The notes: generated from the sequence alone by a model not told the origin. DNA of 64,000 bases from Bubalus kerabau (GCF_029407905.1 NC_073645.1:51711001-51775000); one strand, 5' to 3'; counted from the stretch's first letter, positions 1 through 10,029 are shown. Made by a program: numbers and translations.

Positions 1-114
1 GCTCCGGGTGGTCCTTGGTTCATGGCCACGTGGCTCCCGTCTCTGCGTCCATCTTCCTTGTGTCTCCTCTTCTTCTGTCTCTTCAAAGGACACTTGTCAC
101 CAGATTTAGGGCAC
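1..114 (-). mobile_element. MaLR-like LTR fragment (left part)
   Basis: Contains the hallmarks of an old mammalian MaLR (MST/MLT1-like) LTR read in reverse: a run of short TCTC/TGTCTC motifs followed by 'gacacttgtcaccagattta'. It runs off the window start and stops abruptly where a BovB tail begins. The same element resumes at 447, so this is one LTR split by an insertion. The family name is from memory, and the exact subfamily is uncertain. Confidence 0.45.
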
Positions 115-446
115 TTGGACTGCAGGGAGATCCAACCAGTCCATCCTAAAGGAAGTCGGTCTTGAATATTCATTGGAAGGACTGATGCTGAAGCTGAAAC
201 TCCACTACTTTGGCCACCTGATGTGAAGAACTGACTCATTGGAAAAGACCCTGATTCTGGGAAAGATTGAAGGCGGGAGGAGAAGGGGACGACATAGGAT
301 GAAATGGCTGGATGGCATCACCGACTCAATGGACATGAGTTTGAGTAAACTCCGGGAGTTGGTGATGGACAGGGAGGCCTGGCATGCTGCAGTCCATGGG
401 GTCTCAAACAGTCAGACACGACTAAGTCAGACACGACTGAACTGTG
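115..446 (+). mobile_element. BovB (RTE) LINE, 5'-truncated 3' end
   Basis: Sense-strand 3' end of BovB. It starts at the 'cttggactgca' motif that lies inside longer BovB copies in this window. It then runs through the part encoding the C-terminal end of the reverse-transcriptase protein (translated motif MKWLDGITDSMDMSLSKLRE) to the tail with GACACGACT and CTGAACTG. Severely 5' truncated, as is usual for LINEs. It interrupts a MaLR-like LTR. Confidence 0.85.
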
Positions 447-585
447 ATCATTCAGGATGGTCTCATCTCTGATGAGATCCTTGAGTTAATTACATTTGCA
501 AAGACTCTATTTTCAAATCAGGTTATCCCACAGGTGCTGGGATTAGGGTGTGGACACGTCTTTTGAGGTCTCTGTGTCTCCACTG
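447..585 (-). mobile_element. MaLR-like LTR fragment (right part)
   Basis: Continuation of the LTR from 1-114. It shows the conserved phrases 'aggatggtctcatct', 'ttaattacatttgcaaagac' and 'ctgggattagggtgtggac', which lie directly downstream of the left part in uninterrupted copies such as the one at 55.3-56.2 kb. Confidence 0.45.
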
Positions 586-1488
586 TGTCACCCAAGATGC
601 ACGTGAGGCTGTGGACGTGAGTGCACTCCGGAGTCTGGGGCTGTTGGTAGTTTAATGGTCGAAGGACGAGAAGGACACGGACTTTCTGGGCCGGGAGGGT
701 CCCTTGGGCTAAGCGTGTGAACACGAGGATGCAGAAGGGGCTCACTGCACTGGCCGAGGAAGCCCGCGGAGGTGTTGACGGGGCGGGTGGGCAGGACTGG
801 GACGTCCACCATGACGACGGTGCCCCGGTGGCTCCGTCCTGAGTCGGACTCGACGGCCTCGGCTGGGTGAGCTGGGGGCGGCGGAGGTGGGTGGGCCCTG
901 CCTCCCAGAGCTGGGTGCGGGCAGGCCTCTAAGCCTGCCCGACTAGGACTTGGCTGGATTTGGGGTTGATGTCCCGGGTGGGAGGGCTGCCCATCAAGGT
1001 ATCTGTGTGGACAGTTCCCTCCCTTTATTTCCAGCCTGTGGCCTTGAGCTGGGGAGCTTTTCCATGGCTCCTGGGGGCTGCTGTCCCTCCGAGGTGGCCG
1101 CTGAACCGTGTGGGGGTCTCGTGGTGTAAGGAGGGATGGAGGCCGTGGGAGGCAGTGGCCACGGGTGGCGAGAGCTGTGTCAGGGTCCCTGGAGATCCAG
1201 GTGAATGTTGGAGGGTGCGCTCACCTGCAGCCCCTGGGCGCGCCCATCGAGGACTGCTCTGCCTGATCCCTGCCCTCCCGGGAGCCGGCTCTCCAGCCCT
1301 GGGGTGGGGGTCTCATCACCTCTCACCTGGGGCCTCCCACCCCCTAGGGAGCCATCTGGCCAGGGTGTGCCCACTGGTCCCCATTGGTCCCTTCTGCAGG
1401 GGCTGCACTGGGCTTCCCTGGGCCCGCGCACTCTGGCCTTTGTGGGCCCTTCCTCGGCAGAAACATATTAAAATTATATTTTACCACT
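586..1488. other. Unassigned GC-rich sequence
   Basis: GC-rich with several open frames on both strands, the longest 181 codons at 960-1505. None resembles a known protein or shows paired splice signals I can defend. The 960 frame runs directly into a SINE, which argues against coding. No repeat recognised. Confidence 0.3.
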
Positions 1489-1588
1489 ATGGCAACCCAC
1501 TCTAGTGTGCTTGCCTGGGAAATTCATGGACAGAGGAGCCTGGCAGGCTACAGTCCATGAGGTCACAGGGACTCGGACAGAACTGAGC
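1489..1588 (+). mobile_element. Bov-tA/Bov-A type SINE, 3' part
   Basis: Begins at 'atggcaacccactc' and contains 'cttgcctggg', 'ggacagaggagcctggcagg' and 'ctacagtccatgaggtcac'. This is the 3' body of ruminant Bov-tA SINEs without the tRNA-related head. It ends in a short CA-rich tract. Confidence 0.75.
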
Positions 1589-2230
1589 GTGTGTGCACAC
1601 ACACACGAGTTGGTATAAAGGCGAATGGAATGAAGAAGTGACGACTCTTGCTTACTGGGAGAAATGGAGTGATTCTGCGGGCCCTGGCCTGAGCCTGTGG
1701 CGGCCTCCCCGCCTGCACCTCCCGCGCCCGGCTCGGGGCTCCTTTAGTGACTGGACGGCACTCGCGAGCGCTGGCCCCAGCCACCCCCACTCCCGCCCTG
1801 CGAGGCCCGGCAGAAACACTGCAGTTTCTTTTTATTTTTAGGTTGAAGTGCTGTTGATTTACGATGTTGCGTTGGTTTCAGGCGTACAGCAGCATGATTT
1901 AGCTCTCTCCAGATATACGTACATGCGTATATACGTATATACATGTTTTGAGTGATTTGCCATTATAGGCTGTTGTAAGATATTGAACATGGCTCCTTGT
2001 ACGGTATGTAAATCCACGTTGTTGTCTGTTTTATGCAGAATAGTTTGTGCCTGTTAATCCTGGACTCCTGGTTTACCCCTCCCCGTCTCCCTTTCCCCTT
2101 TGGTAACCATGAATTTTTCTATGCCTCTGAGGCTGTTTCTGTTTTGTGTATACATTCACTTGTTTTATCTTTTAGATTCCACATATAAACTGACATCATG
2201 TAATGTTTGCCTTACTGTGTCTGACTTACT

Positions 2231-2343
2231 TCCCGGGTAGCTCAGTTGGTAAGGAATCCACTGCAATGCGGGAGACTCTGGTTCGATTCCTGGGTCAGTA
2301 AGTTCCCCTGGAGAAGGGATAGGATACCCATTCCAGTGTTCTT
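2231..2343 (+). mobile_element. Bov-tA SINE, truncated
   Basis: tRNA-derived head ('gtagctcagttggtaaggaa') with a B-box-like 'ggttcgattcctgg', then 'ggagaagggataggataccc' and 'cattccagtgttct'. It lacks the usual tail because a second SINE starts directly after it. Both sit inside the L1. Confidence 0.85.
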
Positions 2344-2563
2344 GGGCTTCCCTGGTGGCTCAGATCTGGTGGTAAAGAATCTGCCTGCAATGTGAGAGAC
2401 CTGGGTTCGATCCCTGGGTTAGGAAGATCCCTTGGGTTGGGAAGAGGAGGGCATGGCAACCCACTCCAGTATTCTTGCCTGGAGAATACCCATGGACAGA
2501 GGAGCTTGGCGGGCTACAGTCCGTGGGGTCACAAAGAATTGGACGTGACTGAGTGACTAAGCA
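2344..2563 (+). mobile_element. Bov-tA SINE
   Basis: Full-length copy from 'gggcttccctggtggctcag' through the B box 'gggttcgatccctgg' to 'gtgactgagtgactaag', followed by an AT dinucleotide tract at about 2563-2578. Tandem with the preceding truncated SINE in the same orientation. Confidence 0.9.
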
Positions 2564-2762
2564 TATATATATGTATATGCCACATTTTCTTTATCCGTTC
2601 CTCTGTTGATTGACATTAAGGTTGCTTCCTTGTCTTGGCTATTGTAAACAGTGCTGCTGTGCATACTGGGATGCATGTGTCTTTACCAATATCAGGACCA
2701 TGGTTTTCTCCAGATACATGTCCAGAAGTGGGATTGCTGGGTCACAGGGTAGCTCTGTTTAA

Positions 2763-2946
2763 AGTATTATTATTATTATTATTTTTTGGCCAGCTAGTCC
2801 CCACTTCCAGAGCTTCACCGGCTCTGCTTCGGCCTGCAGTTGCGCTGGCCTGCTCCCCTAACTGTCGATGCATGGCAAAACCCACCACACTACTGTAAAG
2901 TAATCAGCCTCCAATTAAGATTAATTAATTAATTAAAAAAAAAAGA
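2763..2946 (+). mobile_element. Retroposed fragment with poly-A tail, L1-tail-like
   Basis: Interrupts the L1 between 'gtagctctgttt' and 'gaaccctccatactg', two motifs that are nearly adjacent in intact L1. It carries 'gcatggcaaaaccca', 'ctgtaaagtaatcagcctcc' and a (TTAA)n/A-rich tail, like the 3' ends of ruminant L1 insertions. Its family is uncertain. Confidence 0.45.
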
Positions 2947-3191
2947 AAAGAACCCTCCATACTGTTCTCCACAGTAGCTGCACCAATTTACATCCCCACC
3001 CACAGTGTAGGAGGGCTTCTCTTTCTCTAGATCCTCTCTGGCATTTATTATTTTTGGACTTTCTGATGGTGGCCATTCTCACGGGCGTGGGTGATATCTC
3101 ACGGTGGTTTGGGTTTCTGTTTCTCTAAGAACTAGCAATGTCGAGCCTCTCTTCGTGTGCCTGTTGGCCATCTGTGCGTCTTTTGCTGGCC

Positions 3192-3463
3192 TTTGTTCCT
3201 GGCTGTGCCGCAGGACATGTGGGATCTCAGCTCCTGTTGTTGTTTGGCTGCTCAGTCGTGTCTGACTCTTCACCACCCCAGGGACTGCAGCACACCAGGC
3301 TTCCCTGTCCTTCACCGTCTCCCGGAATTTGCTCAAACTCATGTCCATTGAGTCGGTGATGCCATCCAACCATCTCATCCTCGTTTATTCCTGACCAGGA
3401 ATCAAACTCATGCCCCTGCAGTGGAAGCACAGAGTCTTAACCACTGGACTGCCACGGAAGTCC
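3192..3463 (-). mobile_element. CHR-type cetartiodactyl SINE, split by BovB
   Basis: Reverse-strand tRNA-derived SINE with 'ggctgtgccgcaggacatgt', 'gtgggatctcag', 'gaccaggaatcaaac' and 'cttaaccactggactgccac'. L1 sequence resumes on both sides: 'gccatctgtgcgtct' on the left, 'cttctttggagaaatgtc' on the right. The SINE therefore inserted into the L1 and was later cut in two by a BovB tail. Confidence 0.75.
3235..3383 (-). mobile_element. BovB 3' tail, antisense
   Basis: Short BovB 3' end with a (GTT)n-like tail, then 'gctgctcagtcgtgtctgac', 'ctgcagcacaccaggcttcc' and 'catgtccattgagtcggtga'. It sits inside the CHR SINE, which itself sits in L1, giving three insertion layers. Confidence 0.85.
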
Positions 3464-3526
3464 TTGTATGACTTCTTTGGAGAAATGTCCGTTCAGATCT
3501 TCAGCCCATTTTTTTTAACTGGGTTT

Positions 3527-3775
3527 TTATTTTATTTTATTTTTTTTGGTGCTAAGTTGTATATGCTGTTCATATATTTTGGATACTAATCCCTTGTCAG
3601 TCCCGTTGCTTGCAGATATTTTCTCCCACTCTAGAGGTTGTCTTTTCATTTTATTGATGGTTTCCTTTGCTGTGCAGAAACTTTTAAGTTTGATTAGGTT
3701 CCATTTGTTTATTTTTGCTTTTATTTCTTTTGCCTTGGGAGACTGACCTAAGAACACACTGTGCTTTTGAATAAA
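3527..3775 (-). pseudogene. L1 ORF2 fragment
   Basis: Reverse-strand translation gives a stretch typical of the C-terminal third of L1 ORF2, with motifs NKWNLIKLKSFCTAKETINK and RQPLEWEKI. It is a piece of the 1.8-3.8 kb L1, runs open for about 80 codons and ends in the T-rich segment near 3527. It lacks the endonuclease and reverse-transcriptase domains, so it is non-functional. Confidence 0.8.
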
Positions 3776-5150
3776 CAAATGTCAGAATGACTCCCCACCC
3801 CAGTGGTTCAGGTGCCCACCGAGGTTTCCCAGTGCTCGTAAGTCTAATGATTTTATTACTCTAGGAATTTGCATCGCCCATTACTGGAGCAGTTGGGAAC
3901 TTAATCGGCAAAATTAAGGACACATACTTCAGAGTGTACAGTAAATATTCACTGATGGATTACCTCGGGCCAGTCCTGCTAGGGCACTGGGCACAGTCAC
4001 CGCTTTCCTGCCTGGATGTTTATCCCAGCATGGGCGGAAGCTGCAGGGCAGCCGCCTCCCTGGGGGGGACTTTCTCTGGCCCTGAGAGGGGGGTGGCTCT
4101 AGGGAATGGGTGGGGATGAGTGGAATTTGAATCTGTGCAAGCAGGAAGGGGAGGGCACTGGACTTAGTCCATCACGCAAGCATCTGCGTGACAGCCCAGG
4201 TTTGGAAAAATGAAACCCGCCCTTGCTGACACCCTAATAAGGATACGAGTGAGGGGTGATGGTCCGGGGAAGCCGATGGGGCCTCCTGCTAACATGGCCT
4301 GGGCACTCGCCATGCTGCGGTCTATGTGCCCGCAGAGCACAGATGGCATGGAGGTGGCCTCCCCAGCAAGCACGCAGACCCTCATGGGGGCGAGTGTTGC
4401 TCTGAACAGTAGGCGGGATTACAGGGCACTCCGAAGTTTCTAAGTCCATTTGCCCTTGAGAATTCTGAACTGACCTCCAGTAGAAGGAACACCAAGAGGG
4501 TTTTAAAAAATCAAGCAGAACCACAAGGACCTGTCCATTGTGGTCTTCTTGATTTATGCTCTGGGCACTGACAGACCCCCATGCAGGGCAGAGTGTCCGA
4601 AGTCGTCTTTCCTGCAGGGTCCTTATGCGGTCCAGTAATGGGGGCCCAGCCAGGTGTCCGGTCCCTCCAAGAGCAGCTTCTCCCCCCAGGGGCCTGCAGA
4701 GGGATTGTCCTCTTTCACACTGTGGATCCTTCTGTTTGGGGTTTTCCTGTGATGGTGAGGAGAGCAGTAGGTGAACAGGATTGAATCTGCGGCTGAGCAG
4801 GGCAGGCGGCCCACCCAGGCGCTGGACGTTCACCTTTAAGATGGGTCCTTTCCTGGGCGGGCCAGGAAGGGTCTGGAAGTCATCGGTACAGTCATCAGCC
4901 CCATTGCCTGACCCGATCCTGCCCGACTGCAGCCTGACCTCTGGACCAGGTGGGAGCGTCCTAGTGTAGGAAGGAGGCTGTCCTCAAGGAAAAGCTGCCT
5001 GATCAGCCTCACCCTGTGAATTCTGAGACAATCCCATCGCTGCATTTAGAGTCCTGAGGCCTGGATGTGGGGAGCTGGCTCTTGGGAGCCATGTTTCATG
5101 AATTTGTATTTCAACGTGTTTCCCTTCTAAAACCCAGTTGGTCATGTAGT
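3776..5150. other. Unassigned sequence
   Basis: No repeat family, RNA gene or convincing exon recognised. A reverse-strand open frame of 199 codons (4234-4833) has no recognisable domain and low-complexity Pro/Gly/Arg composition. Confidence 0.3.
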
Positions 5151-5262
5151 TGATCAGTTCCCAAAGGGATCAAGCATCAGAGTCACTGGAAGAGCTTAAA
5201 AATGAGCATCTCCAGGCCTGTCCCAGAGGCTCTGAGGGATCTGATAATCTAACACGTAGCAA
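5151..5262. mobile_element. MER5-like hAT element fragment
   Basis: Contains 'gcatcagagtcactgga', 'agagcttaaaaatg' and 'ccaggcctgtcccagaggct', in the order seen in MER5A/B non-autonomous hAT elements (the 'ATCAGAATCACCTGG ... CTTGTTAAAA ... GGGCCCCA' pattern). Diverged and partial. Confidence 0.5.
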
Positions 5263-5287
5263 TCTTGTCACCCTTGGCTACCCTGTG

Positions 5288-5492
5288 CATGCTCAGTTGC
5301 TCAGCCGTGTCTGACTCTTTGCAACCCCATGGACTGTAGCCCCCGAGGCTCCTCCGTCCTTGGGACTCTTGAGGTAAGAATACTGAAACAGCTGGCCATT
5401 TCCCATTCCAGGGGATCTTCCCGACTCAGGGATCAAACCCACATCTCTTGCATTGGCAGGAGGATTCTTTACCACTGAGCCACCTGGGAAGA
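5288..5492 (-). mobile_element. Bov-tA SINE with target-site duplication
   Basis: Antisense copy from 'gctcagttgctcagccgtgt' to 'ccactgagccacctgggaag'. It is flanked by 13-bp direct repeats TGGCTACCCTGTG (5275-5287) and TGGCTACTCTGTG (5493-5505), with one mismatch, which mark the insertion site. Confidence 0.9.
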
Positions 5493-5505
5493 TGGCTACT
5501 CTGTG

Positions 5506-7446
5506 TCAGAGATCAGATCAGATCAGTCACTCAGTCGTGTCCGACTCTTTGCGACCCCATGAATCACAGCACGCCAGGCCTCCCTGTCCATTACCAACTC
5601 CCGGAGTTCACTGAGACTCACGTCCATTGAGTCAGTGATGCTCTCCAGCCATCTCATCCTCTGTTGTCCCCTTTTCCTCTTGCCCCCAATCCCTCCCACC
5701 ATCAGAGTCTTTTCCAATGAGTCAACTCTTCGCATGAGGTGGCCAAAGTATTGGAGTTTCAGCTTTAGCATCAGTCCTTCCAAAGAAATCCCAGGGCTGA
5801 TCTCCTTCAGAATGGACTGGTTGGATCTCCTTGCAGTCCAAGGGACTCTCAAGAGTCTTCTCCAACACCACAGTTCAAAAGCATCAATTCTTCGGCGCTC
5901 AGCCTTCTTCACAGTCCAACTCTCACATCCATACATGACCACAGGAAAAACCATAGCCTTGACTAGACGAACCTTTGTTGGCAAAGTAATGTCTCTGCTT
6001 TTCAATATGCTATCTAGGTTGGTCATAACTTTCCTTCCAAGGAGTAAGTGTCTTTTAATTTCATGGCTGCAGTCACCATCTGTAGTGATTTAGGAGCCCA
6101 GAAAAATAAAGTCTGACACTGTTTCCACTGTTTCCCCATCTATTTCCCATGAAGTGGGACCAGATGCCATGATCTTTGTTTTCTGAATGTTGAGCTTTAA
6201 GCCAACTTTTTCACTCTCCACTTTCACTTTCATCAAGAAGCTTTTGAGTTCCTCTTCACTTTCTGCCATAAGGGTGGTGTCATCTGCATATCTGAGGTTA
6301 TTGATATTTCTCCCGGCAATCTTGATTCCAGCTTGTGTTTCTTCCAGTCCAGCGTTTCTCATGATGTACTCTGCATATAAGTTAAATAAACAGGGTGACA
6401 ATATACAGCCTTGACGAACTCCTTTTCCTATTTGGAACCAGTCTGTTGTTCCATGTCCAGTTCTAACTGTTGCTTCCTGACCTGCATACAGATTTCTCAA
6501 GAGGCAGGTCAGGTGGTCTGGTATTCCCATCTCTTTCAGAATTTTCCACACTTTATTGTGATCCACACAGTCAAAGGCTTTGGCATAGTCAATAAGGCAG
6601 AAATAGATGTTTTTCTGGAACTCTCTTGCTTTTTCCATGATCCAGCAGATGTTGGTAATTTGATCTCTGGTTCCTCTTCCTTTTATAAAACCAGCTTGAA
6701 CATCAGGAAGTTCACGGTTCACATATTGCTGAAGCCTGGCTTGGAGAATTTTGAGCATTACTTTACTAGCGTGTGAGATGAGTGCAATTGTGCAGTAGTT
6801 TGAGCATTCTTTGGCATTGCCATTCTTTGGGATTGGAATGAAAACTGACCTTTTCCAGTCCTGTGGCCACTGCTGAGTTTTCCAAATTTGCTGGCATATT
6901 GAGTGCAGCACTTTCACAGCATCATCTTTCAGGATTTGGAATAGCTCAACTGGAATTCCATCACCTCCACTAGCTTTGTTCACAGTGATGCTTCCTAAGG
7001 CCCACTTGACTTAACATTCCAGGATGTCTGGCTCTAGGTCAGTGATCACACCATCGTGATTATCTGGGTCGTGAAGATCTTTTTTGTACAGTTCTTCTGT
7101 GTATTCTTGCCATCTCTTCTTAATATCTTCTGCTTCTGTTAGGTCCATACCATTTCTGTCCTTTATCGAGCTCATCTTTGCATGAAATGTTCCTGTGGTA
7201 TCTCTGATTTTCTTGAAGAGATCTCTAGTCTTTCCCATTCTGTTGTTTTCCTCTATTTCTTTGCATTGATTGCTGAAGAAGGCTTTCTTATGTCTTCTTG
7301 CTATTCTTTGGAACTCTGCATTCAGATGTTTATGTCTTTCCTTTTCTCCTTTGCTTTTCGCTTCTCTTCTTTTCACAGCTATTGGTAAGGCCTCCCCAGA
7401 CAGCCATTTTGCTTTTTTGCATTTCTTTTCCATGGGAATGGTCTTC
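5506..7446 (-). mobile_element. BovB (RTE) LINE, 1.9 kb, 5' truncated
   Basis: Long antisense BovB. The tail is the GATCA repeat at about 5511-5526. It then covers the 3' coding end, the reverse-transcriptase domain, and the linker up to about 7446, where similarity stops. It lies 13 bp from the Bov-tA to its left. The apurinic-like endonuclease half is missing, so the copy is 5' truncated. Confidence 0.9.
5523..7433 (-). pseudogene. BovB reverse-transcriptase remnant, two nonsense mutations
   Basis: One continuous reverse-strand frame encodes the C-terminal ~635 residues of the BovB protein. It has the FDCVDH motif, the fingers/palm motif VRQGCILSPCLFNLYAE, the catalytic YADD box (in LRYADDTTLMAE) and the C-terminal AWRAVIHGVAKSRTRLSD end. 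The frame is broken only by an in-frame TAA after LEPDILEC (about 7010) and another after DFIFLGS (about 6088). I see no frameshift between the three open segments. A one-codon deletion is present (SGPTSW where sister copies have GPITSW). Disabled, but only mildly decayed. Confidence 0.85.
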
Positions 7447-7564
7447 CTATTTCTAAAAAATCAGGGATTTTTTTTTTTTTTTGCCAGCTGAATTTAAAAA
7501 GGAAGAAAGAAAAAGAGAAGCAGCAGAGACACCAGCAGTTTCCCTCTTTGAGGGATGTAATTGC
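7447..7564. repeat. Poly-T tract and A/G-rich sequence
   Basis: A T16-type run at about 7467-7482 followed by a GA-rich stretch ('ggaagaaagaaaaagagaag'). It abuts the truncated 5' end of the BovB. Confidence 0.6.
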
Positions 7565-7705
7565 CCAACTCAGGGGTCACCTGACCCACCTGAGTCCTTG
7601 TTGAAAAATGCAGGTTCCAGGGCCTCACCTTGGAACCACTGAACTGGCCTGACCTGGGGTGGGGGTTAGAATGTGTGTTTCTGACACACACCCAGGGATT
7701 CTGGA
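7565..7705. mobile_element. MER5-like hAT element fragment
   Basis: Order of motifs 'cacctgacccacctgagtcc', 'ttgttgaaaaatgcaggttc', 'cagggcctcacc' and 'ctggggtgggg' resembles a diverged MER5-type element. Short, with no open frame expected. Confidence 0.4.
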
Positions 7706-8211
7706 ACCAGTGGCCCCTCGAGGGGACTCACATCAGGTCACGGTAGCTGTGAAAGTCTCATGTGCAGCAGCCCTAAGTATTTTCCCTAAGCCAAAGTTGA
7801 GATTTAGCTGCCAGGGCCCTGACAGGGACCAGAGGATGCCCTTTGAATGTGGGCAGGATGGAGTTAAGAGCCCCAGGTTTAGCCCGTCTCTCCTGCCTCC
7901 TGGGTCCTGCCAGCCTCCTGGTCCTCTACCTGGAGGCCCACGAGATGCTCACCACCCTGCAGGGGCTGGGAACCGACAGTGGAGACATGGCCTTCATTAA
8001 TAATGCAGTTCAGAGGTCAGCTGCAAGACACCAATTAAAACAGGATCCTGCTAACTTCTGACACAAAATCAATGCCATGAGCCTCAGCAGGAGCGGTCTG
8101 GGCAGGGGGCTCTGATGTGCCCTGAGGGCTGGGCCATGTGGCCTGTTCATCGCAGCTGTCTGTGCAGACTAGCTCCGGCTCCATGTGGGCCTAGAAGGTC
8201 TGGGAGGGGTG
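7706..8211. other. Unassigned sequence
   Basis: No repeat or gene recognised. A forward open frame at 7659-8000 has no recognisable domain. Confidence 0.3.
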
Positions 8212-8818
8212 TGCCTGTGAGTCCTCTCTGGCCTGGCCTGGCCTGGGCTGTCCCTGTGAGTCCTCTCTGGCCTGGCCTGGCCTGGGCCGTCCCTGTGAGT
8301 CCTCTCTGGCCTGGCCTGGCCTGGGCCGTCCCTGTGAGTCCTCTCTGGCCTGGCCTGGCCTGGGCCGTCCCTGTGAGTCCTCTCTGGCCTGGCCTGGCCT
8401 GGGCTGTCCCTGTGAGTCCTCTCTGGCCTGGCCTGGCCTGGCCTGGGCTGTCCCTGTGAGTCCTCTCTGGCCTGGCCTGGCCTGGCCTGGGCTGTCCCTG
8501 TGAGTCCTCTCTGGCCTGGCCCAGCCTGGCCTGGGCTGTCCCTGTGAGTCCTCTCTGGCCTTGCCTGGCCTGGGCTGTCCCTGTGAGTCCTCTCTGGCCT
8601 GGCCTGGCCTGGGCTGTCTCTGTGAGTCCTCTCTGGCCTGGCCTGGCCTGGGCTGCCCCTGTGAGTCCTCTCTGGCCTGGCCTGGCCTGGGCTGTCTCTG
8701 TGAGTCCTCTCTGGCCTGGCCTGGCCTGGGCTGTCTCTGTGAGTCTTCTCTGGCCTGGCCTGGCCTGGGCTGTCCCTGTGAGTCCTCTCTGGCCTGGCCT
8801 GGCCTGAGGCCGTCTCTG
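8212..8818 (+). repeat. Minisatellite, 15 units of 39/44 bp
   Basis: Units start with GTCCTCTCTGG at 8221, 8260, 8299, 8338, 8377, 8416, 8460, 8504, 8548, 8587, 8626, 8665, 8704, 8743 and 8782. Spacing is 39 bp except three 44-bp steps (8416-8548), each with one extra 5-bp GGCCT. Units differ by single-base changes such as GGGCTGTCCCTGT, GGGCCGTCCCTGT and GGGCTGTCTCTGT. Because 39 is a multiple of 3, all frames lacking a stop in the unit stay open across most of the array on both strands. These frames are an artefact. Confidence 0.97.
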
Positions 8819-9056
8819 CACACGTGGAGGCACAGCCCCAGGAGCTCGGTCCCCTGGCCTGGGGCAGTGGGTCTGCACTGAACGCTGGCTCCATGTTTAC
8901 AGCAAACTCTATCAGCTTTTGGGCTGACAAGCTCAGAATCCCTGAAGGTCTGAGTTGTCACGTCCCATCTGAGTTGCCTTCATTTCATATCTTTCTTCAC
9001 GTGCATCTATTTAGCAAATTTATTTGAGTCAAAGGTGATTTCCTTTTAGATGCCAC
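8819..9056. other. Unassigned sequence
   Basis: Short stretch between the minisatellite and a SINE. Nothing recognised. Confidence 0.3.
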
Positions 9057-9064
9057 ACACTGAA

Positions 9065-9278
9065 ACGGAAGTGAATGTTTAGTCACTCAGTTGTGTCCAA
9101 CTCTTTGCGACCCCATGGACTGTAGCCCACCAGGCTCCTCCATCCATGGGATTTTCCAGGCAAGAGTACTGGAGTGGGTTGCCATTTCCTTCTCCAGAAG
9201 ATCTTCCCGACCCAGGGATTGAACCCAGGTCTCCCACATTGTAGGCAGATGCTTTACTGTCTGAACCACCAGGGAAGT
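9065..9278 (-). mobile_element. Bov-tA SINE with target-site duplication
   Basis: Antisense full-length copy ('agtcactcagttgtgtccaa' to 'ccaccagggaagt'). 8-bp direct repeats CACACTGA occur at 9057-9064 and 9279-9286. Confidence 0.9.
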
Positions 9279-9286
9279 CACACTGA

Positions 9287-9716
9287 GGTGGAGTGTAAAT
9301 TGGGGTGACTTTCTGGAAAAAAGCATGCATCAAGCAACCTGTGCAGACACACCCCTTGCCTGATTATTCCTCAACTAGGAATGAGTCAAGCTTGGGCTCG
9401 AGGTGCAGCCTTCAGGATACACATCTCTGCTGCGCTTGCGATACTAAAAGCAAGCGGGCAGCCTCAATGTTCTCTGTTATGAATTAGTCCAAATGAAATG
9501 CGATCAAGCCATGTAATGTCATGTTCTACAGCCAGTAAAATACAACATTCAAGAAGAAGACTTAATCAAATGGGAGATTTTGTAATAAGTGACATTTAAA
9601 AAGGCATTAAAAGAGTAGATGAAGTAAATCTTATTTTGGTTGATGATGAGAAAAAAAAATATACTTGAATGTGTCTCCGTGCAAATGTGTGGATGGTTCT
9701 CTAGAATGTGTGCATA

Positions 9717-9720
<4 letters not shown>
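9287..9720. other. Unassigned AT-rich sequence
   Basis: No repeat family or exon recognised. 9480-9700 is A-rich with frequent stops. Confidence 0.3.

Positions 9721-9755
<35 letters not shown>
9721..9755 (+). repeat. (TG)n microsatellite
   Basis: Uninterrupted TG dinucleotides for about 17 units, preceded by CACG. Probably length-polymorphic. Confidence 0.97.
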
Positions 9756-9756
<1 letters not shown>

Positions 9757-10028
9757 TAAGGGGAGGACAAATTCTCCTCTATCTTCTTTGAGTCTCTGCT
9801 GGTTGGACCTAAGAATTAAGTGGACATAAGATAGATTGACAGGAGAAAATGTTACTGAATTTGTGCCTGTATATAAATCTTCGCCAGAGAATGAAGGTAT
9901 GCAGAAGGGACCAGGGCAGGAAGCTTTCACAGCTTTTAGTCGAAGGAATAGGAAGTTTGTGAAGAGTTGACAGGTCAGAGGGGTCTGGGCTGGGGGTTGT
10001 AAAGGGTGAGGATGTAACTAGGAGCTAA
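9756..10028. other. Unassigned sequence
   Basis: No feature recognised. Confidence 0.3.
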
Positions 10029-10029
10029 G

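Larger units (their letters stand above)
1826..3775 (-). mobile_element. L1 LINE, 3' half, antisense, heavily interrupted
   Basis: L1 in reverse orientation. The poly-A is the T-rich run near 1826. Going right there follow 3' UTR-like DNA and then ORF2 C-terminal DNA, with the familiar antisense phrases 'gctgctgtgcatactgggatg', 'gggattgctgggtcacaggg', 'catactgttctccacagtag' and 'cccttgtcag'. The element is broken by two SINEs (2231-2563), a retroposed tail (2763-2946) and a CHR SINE (3192-3463). L1 pieces are roughly 1843-2230, 2575-2762, 2947-3191 and 3464-3775. Confidence 0.85.

Noticed and set aside
2231..2563. tRNA-like A/B box sequences considered as tRNA genes
   Set aside because: They are the tRNA-derived heads of Bov-tA SINEs. 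The acceptor and anticodon arms are not maintained, and the SINE body follows.
8147..8961. Overlapping reverse-strand frames of 243-256 codons made of Arg-Pro-Gly-Gln repeats
   Set aside because: They are produced by the 39-bp (13-codon) minisatellite, exist in all three reverse frames and partly on the forward strand, and show no non-repetitive domain.
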